Shown one piece after another: positions 32,361-34,494 of a DNA stretch of 34,494 nucleotides; the stretch's first letter is position 1; each line of letters opens with the position of its first letter. The DNA is taken from NCBI GenBank assembly GCA_945869955.1, contig CAMBQP010000038.1, positions 1 to 34,494 of the forward strand. The letters are read 5' to 3'. The notes under the pieces are model-generated. The model was not told the origin of the DNA, did not search any database, and saw nothing but the letters and a program-made list of their open reading frames with translations. Both the position numbers and the translations under genes were made by a program. Source of the DNA: Schlesneria paludicola DSM 18645. Lineage in GTDB: Bacteria; Planctomycetota; Planctomycetia; Planctomycetales; Planctomycetaceae.

Positions 32361-33347
32361 ATGGTCCGTGCGAATTGCACCCGGAATGTCCGGCGTAACG
32401 ACAGTGTATCGTTCGAGCAGTCCACTCCATCAGAAACGGCGGTTCTCGCCGTCCGACCCAAGCCTTGCAGAAAGTTAATTGAACAAACACGGGAGCTCAT
32501 GGAAAGGTCCATCGAATTCGTTCCACATCCCGACTTTGACAACATGAATGCACTGAAAGAGATCCAAAATTTCTGTCCCACGACTCAGAAACAAGGTCGT
32601 GCGGCAGGGAAACCCGAGCCGGGGATCGCCTTCGTTTCAGGCCTCGTTGAGGCGCCATTGCTGACGCCTGACGAGGAACGGTATTGGTTCACTTGGATGA
32701 ATTTTTTGAAATTCCGTGCCGAGCGGAACCGTAGGCGACTCGATTTGACTCACCTGAATTCGGCGCTTGTCAAGCAGATTCAATCGGACCTCGACGAGGC
32801 AATCCAAGCTCGCAATCACATTATTCAGGCCAACCTGCGGCTGATTGTGGCTCTGGCCAGAAAACTGACTACATCGATTGATTCGATGTCCGATCTGATC
32901 AGCGAGGGGATGTCGCCGCTCATTCGTTCAGTCGAACTCTTCGATATCAGCTTGGGAAATCGATTCAGCACTTATGGAACCTGGGCGGTTCGTAACCAGA
33001 TGATCCGATGGCTGAAGAGAGCCCGTAGCCAATCCGAATTTCAGACGAGTGACATGTCTTGTGCACTCGAATCCCTCCCCGATCGTCGCCCACTCGTTCA
33101 GGCTTCTGAAGAGACGCAGCAAACGCGTCTGGCTGCGGTCCATCAGTTGCTCGATCTGCTGACACAACGCGAACGGCAGATCATCACGGCACGTTTTGCC
33201 TTAGAAGGTCAGCCACATGGTCAGAGCCTGGCAGAGATTGCGGAGCAAATGGGTCTGAGCAAGGAACGAGTTCGACAGATTGCGTTAACCTCCCTCGAGA
33301 AGTTACGTGAACAGATGACATTTGAGGAATTTGAAGCACTGACGTAA
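32361..33347 (+). CDS. Sigma-70 family RNA polymerase sigma factor (primary-like, group 2/3 type)
   Basis: 328 aa. AGGAGG nine bases before the ATG at 32361 decides the start over an in-frame ATG at 32316. The first 95 residues are poorly conserved. Region 1.2-like LTPDEERYWFTWMNFLKFRA is at 101-120. Region 2 is at 150-220 (RNHIIQANLRLIVALARKL, SVELFDISLGNRFSTYGTWAVRNQMIR). Region 4 is at 255-318 with the helix-turn-helix SLAEIAEQMGLSKERVRQI. Region 3 is short or reduced (221-255). The usual GLMRAV-F stretch of region 2.2 is changed to GMSPLIRSVELF. The planctomycete lineage has several such RpoD-like alternative factors. It is convergent with csrA. Confidence 0.92.
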   Translation: MVRANCTRNVRRNDSVSFEQSTPSETAVLAVRPKPCRKLIEQTRELMERSIEFVPHPDFDNMNALKEIQNFCPTTQKQGRAAGKPEPGIAFVSGLVEAPLLTPDEERYWFTWMNFLKFRAERNRRRLDLTHLNSALVKQIQSDLDEAIQARNHIIQANLRLIVALARKLTTSIDSMSDLISEGMSPLIRSVELFDISLGNRFSTYGTWAVRNQMIRWLKRARSQSEFQTSDMSCALESLPDRRPLVQASEETQQTRLAAVHQLLDLLTQRERQIITARFALEGQPHGQSLAEIAEQMGLSKERVRQIALTSLEKLREQMTFEEFEALT

Positions 33348-33403
33348 ACTGTGATCCGCCCCTTACGGACCCACCACCTACGACTCGTCAGAAGTTCCAA
33401 GAA

Positions 33404-33715
33404 TCATGGCGCAAGTGGGTAATGAATTTGATCTTCAATCTCAGCCGCGAAATCTGTGTTGTAATGCAGGGGACTTTCCGGATTTTCAGTGCAATTTGGC
33501 TTTTCGGGAAATATCTGGTGCGTCCGATTCCCGAATCCAGGGATCGAGCTTCCTGTGTTCGAAACGAACTCAGGTAACTCACTCCGCAATATCCGAATTT
33601 GGGCAGGGGCTTCGATCCCCAGCTTGACTTTACCGTTTTTGATCTGAGTCACCGTGATCACGATCGCGCTTCCGATTTGGATTTTTTCATTTTGTTTTCT
33701 GGTCAGTACCAACAT
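33404..33715 (-). CDS. csrA: Carbon storage regulator CsrA with C-terminal extension
   Basis: 103 aa from the ATG at 33715; the upstream open frame to 33862 is not conserved. The CsrA core (1-50) is intact: MLVLTRKQNEKIQIG start, KVKLGIEAP, and RILRSELPEF with the RNA-contacting Arg44 and Leu4/Arg6. CsrA dimers bind GGA loops in mRNA leaders and control translation and stability, often for flagella, secretion and carbon storage. Family members are about 60-75 aa. Here about 50 further residues follow, rich in Pro, Asn and acidic residues (NPESPLHYNTDFAAEIED), of unknown role and possibly read-through of former intergenic DNA. No fliW or flagellar gene is adjacent in the window. Confidence 0.9.
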   Translation of the reverse strand: MLVLTRKQNEKIQIGSAIVITVTQIKNGKVKLGIEAPAQIRILRSELPEFVSNTGSSIPGFGNRTHQIFPEKPNCTENPESPLHYNTDFAAEIEDQIHYPLAP

Positions 33716-34139
33716 AATCTCGCCTACTTTCTGTGGAGCTTTTTGGAGAGGATTCGGTGGAATCTGATGTCTCGTCTCGGTATCCATGGTGACGGCCCAG
33801 ATGGAGGTCCCTCCGGATACCCTGCATGGAACCGAGTCGATCTCGAATCCTGAGTTAAGCAATCACCATGCCATTCGCTGCATGATCCCTGAAATTGCGG
33901 ATGGGATGCGCTGCAAGCCTGTTTTCCAGAGAAAACCTGCGGCGATGCGAGAAATCCCAGCGAGAACTCAGTCGCATTCTGGAAGAAATTACAACCGCAA
34001 GTGGGCGTGATTCCTAGATTTTCTTCAGACAGAATCGCTTGGTTCGGCTCGCCATCCCCTTGCTGGAAAAGTCAAAATTTCGCCGAGGAATGGTGGGCTG
34101 ACGAAGACGAACCGCCGGAATCACGTTATACTTTCGTTT
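33716..34139. other. Intergenic region between csrA and the last gene
   Basis: No gene is firmly supported. A 38-codon plus-strand frame from an ATG near 33900 ends at a TAG near 34015; its translation (KSQRELSRILEEITTASG) looks like a short helical coil, but it has no ribosome site. The csrA promoter should lie here on the minus strand but I cannot place it. Confidence 0.4.
34127..34132 (+). promoter_or_regulatory. -10 box TATACT abutting a start codon, leaderless transcript candidate
   Basis: TATACT lies seven bases before the ATG at 34140, so transcription would start at or next to the A of the ATG. No ribosome site can fit. No good -35 is seen 17 bp upstream (AAGACG). Confidence 0.35.
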
Positions 34140-34494
34140 ATGAACGTACTCCAATTCAGCGACCGAATTTTGTGTCTGCCAATCATTCACGGCAGCGGTG
34201 ATTTTGCGCTCGAAGTTCGGCGTACGCTGTTAGCAAATTCCATTGATTGTCTGGCAGTTCCGCTCCCCCCTTCGTTCCAGGACAATGTGGAGCGGGCGAT
34301 TACGTACTTGCCGAGTATTTCACTGGTGCTGCAGCACGAGATGACACCGATCGTTGCACAGGAATGGACCGGCGTTGAGAATGCAGAGGAACGTGTTGAG
34401 GAGGATGGGCAGCGACGGGTGGCGAGTTACGTTCCCATCGATCCTTGTCAGGGAGTGATTGCGGGATTGCGGTTTGCGATCGGGGAACGGATCC
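34140..34494 (+). CDS. N-terminal part of an unrecognised conserved-looking protein, cut by window edge
   Basis: 118 codons are seen from the ATG at 34140 to the edge with no stop. This ATG is the only standard start in a frame open from 34011. The translation is clearly protein-like: ILCLPIIHGSGDFALEVRRT, then LAVPLPPSFQDNVERAI, LPSISLVLQHE and SYVPIDPCQGVIAGLRFAIG. The opening (a strand, His, then an EVRR helix, then a D-x-L-A-V-P-L strand) faintly recalls TraB/PrgY-like proteins, but I cannot assign it. No signal peptide. The transcript may be leaderless. Confidence 0.72.
   Translation, partial: MNVLQFSDRILCLPIIHGSGDFALEVRRTLLANSIDCLAVPLPPSFQDNVERAITYLPSISLVLQHEMTPIVAQEWTGVENAEERVEEDGQRRVASYVPIDPCQGVIAGLRFAIGERI

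Noticed and set aside
34001-34201. 66-codon plus-strand frame
   Set aside because: It overlaps the partial gene at 34140 in another frame; that gene is open to the window edge and looks more protein-like.
1-34494. Insertion sequences, transposases, prophage or defence genes
   Set aside because: No transposase, integrase, phage structural or nuclease motifs were seen on either strand.

Overview
The window looks like chromosomal DNA of a planctomycete (phylum Planctomycetota, probably order Planctomycetales). The signs are a DUF1549/DUF1553 surface protein with a C-x4-C-H motif, a PVC-type membrane-bound dehydrogenase with a C-terminal CxxCH heme domain, an ECF sigma factor translationally coupled to a huge Ser/Thr kinase-WD40 protein, a PEP-CTERM protein, and many small orphan secreted proteins. 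The species cannot be named from the sequence alone.

Layout. 1-4106 (minus): a Bat-type operon, MoxR ATPase > DUF58 > BatD-like/DUF4381 lipoprotein > BatA-like VWA protein (cut by the window edge), with 4-bp and 3-bp junctions and one intercistronic hairpin. 4315-9987 (minus): two large exported heme-motif proteins typical of planctomycetes. 10338-12113 (plus): accD followed closely by a small kinase whose catalytic loop is tyrosine-kinase-like. 12405-12935: a Cys-rich, Ala/Pro-tailed secreted protein with its own promoter and a very strong terminator. 13187-15820: inositol-phosphatase family protein, zinc-ribbon protein, aldo/keto reductase. 16000-16131: tRNA-Val(CAC) and its terminator. 16568-17689: zinc-ribbon membrane protein. 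17870-19654 (minus): ROK kinase > deoC. 19771-21669: a 12-bp minisatellite and a 589-aa orphan protein. 22108-25972: ECF sigma factor overlapping a kinase-WD40 gene. 26334-29430 (plus): a run of very small genes around a PEP-CTERM protein, including two paralogous 8-cysteine miniproteins. 29523-31753 (minus): M13 metallopeptidase with a tiny GTGA-coupled gene behind it. 32361-33715: a sigma-70 factor convergent with a CsrA carrying an unusual C-terminal extension. 34140-end: the start of an unrecognised gene that may be leaderless.

How the parts fit. Most genes are housekeeping or planctomycete-lineage genes. Regulation is a recurrent theme: two sigma factors, two Hanks-type kinases and CsrA. 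The best candidate for an undescribed system is the 26.3-29.5 kb cluster of small proteins, where two copies of a putative zinc-binding miniprotein flank a PEP-CTERM exported protein and sit next to small secreted proteins. Its function is unknown and cannot be inferred from sequence alone.

All calls come from reading the sequence. No homology search, structure prediction or computed composition was run.
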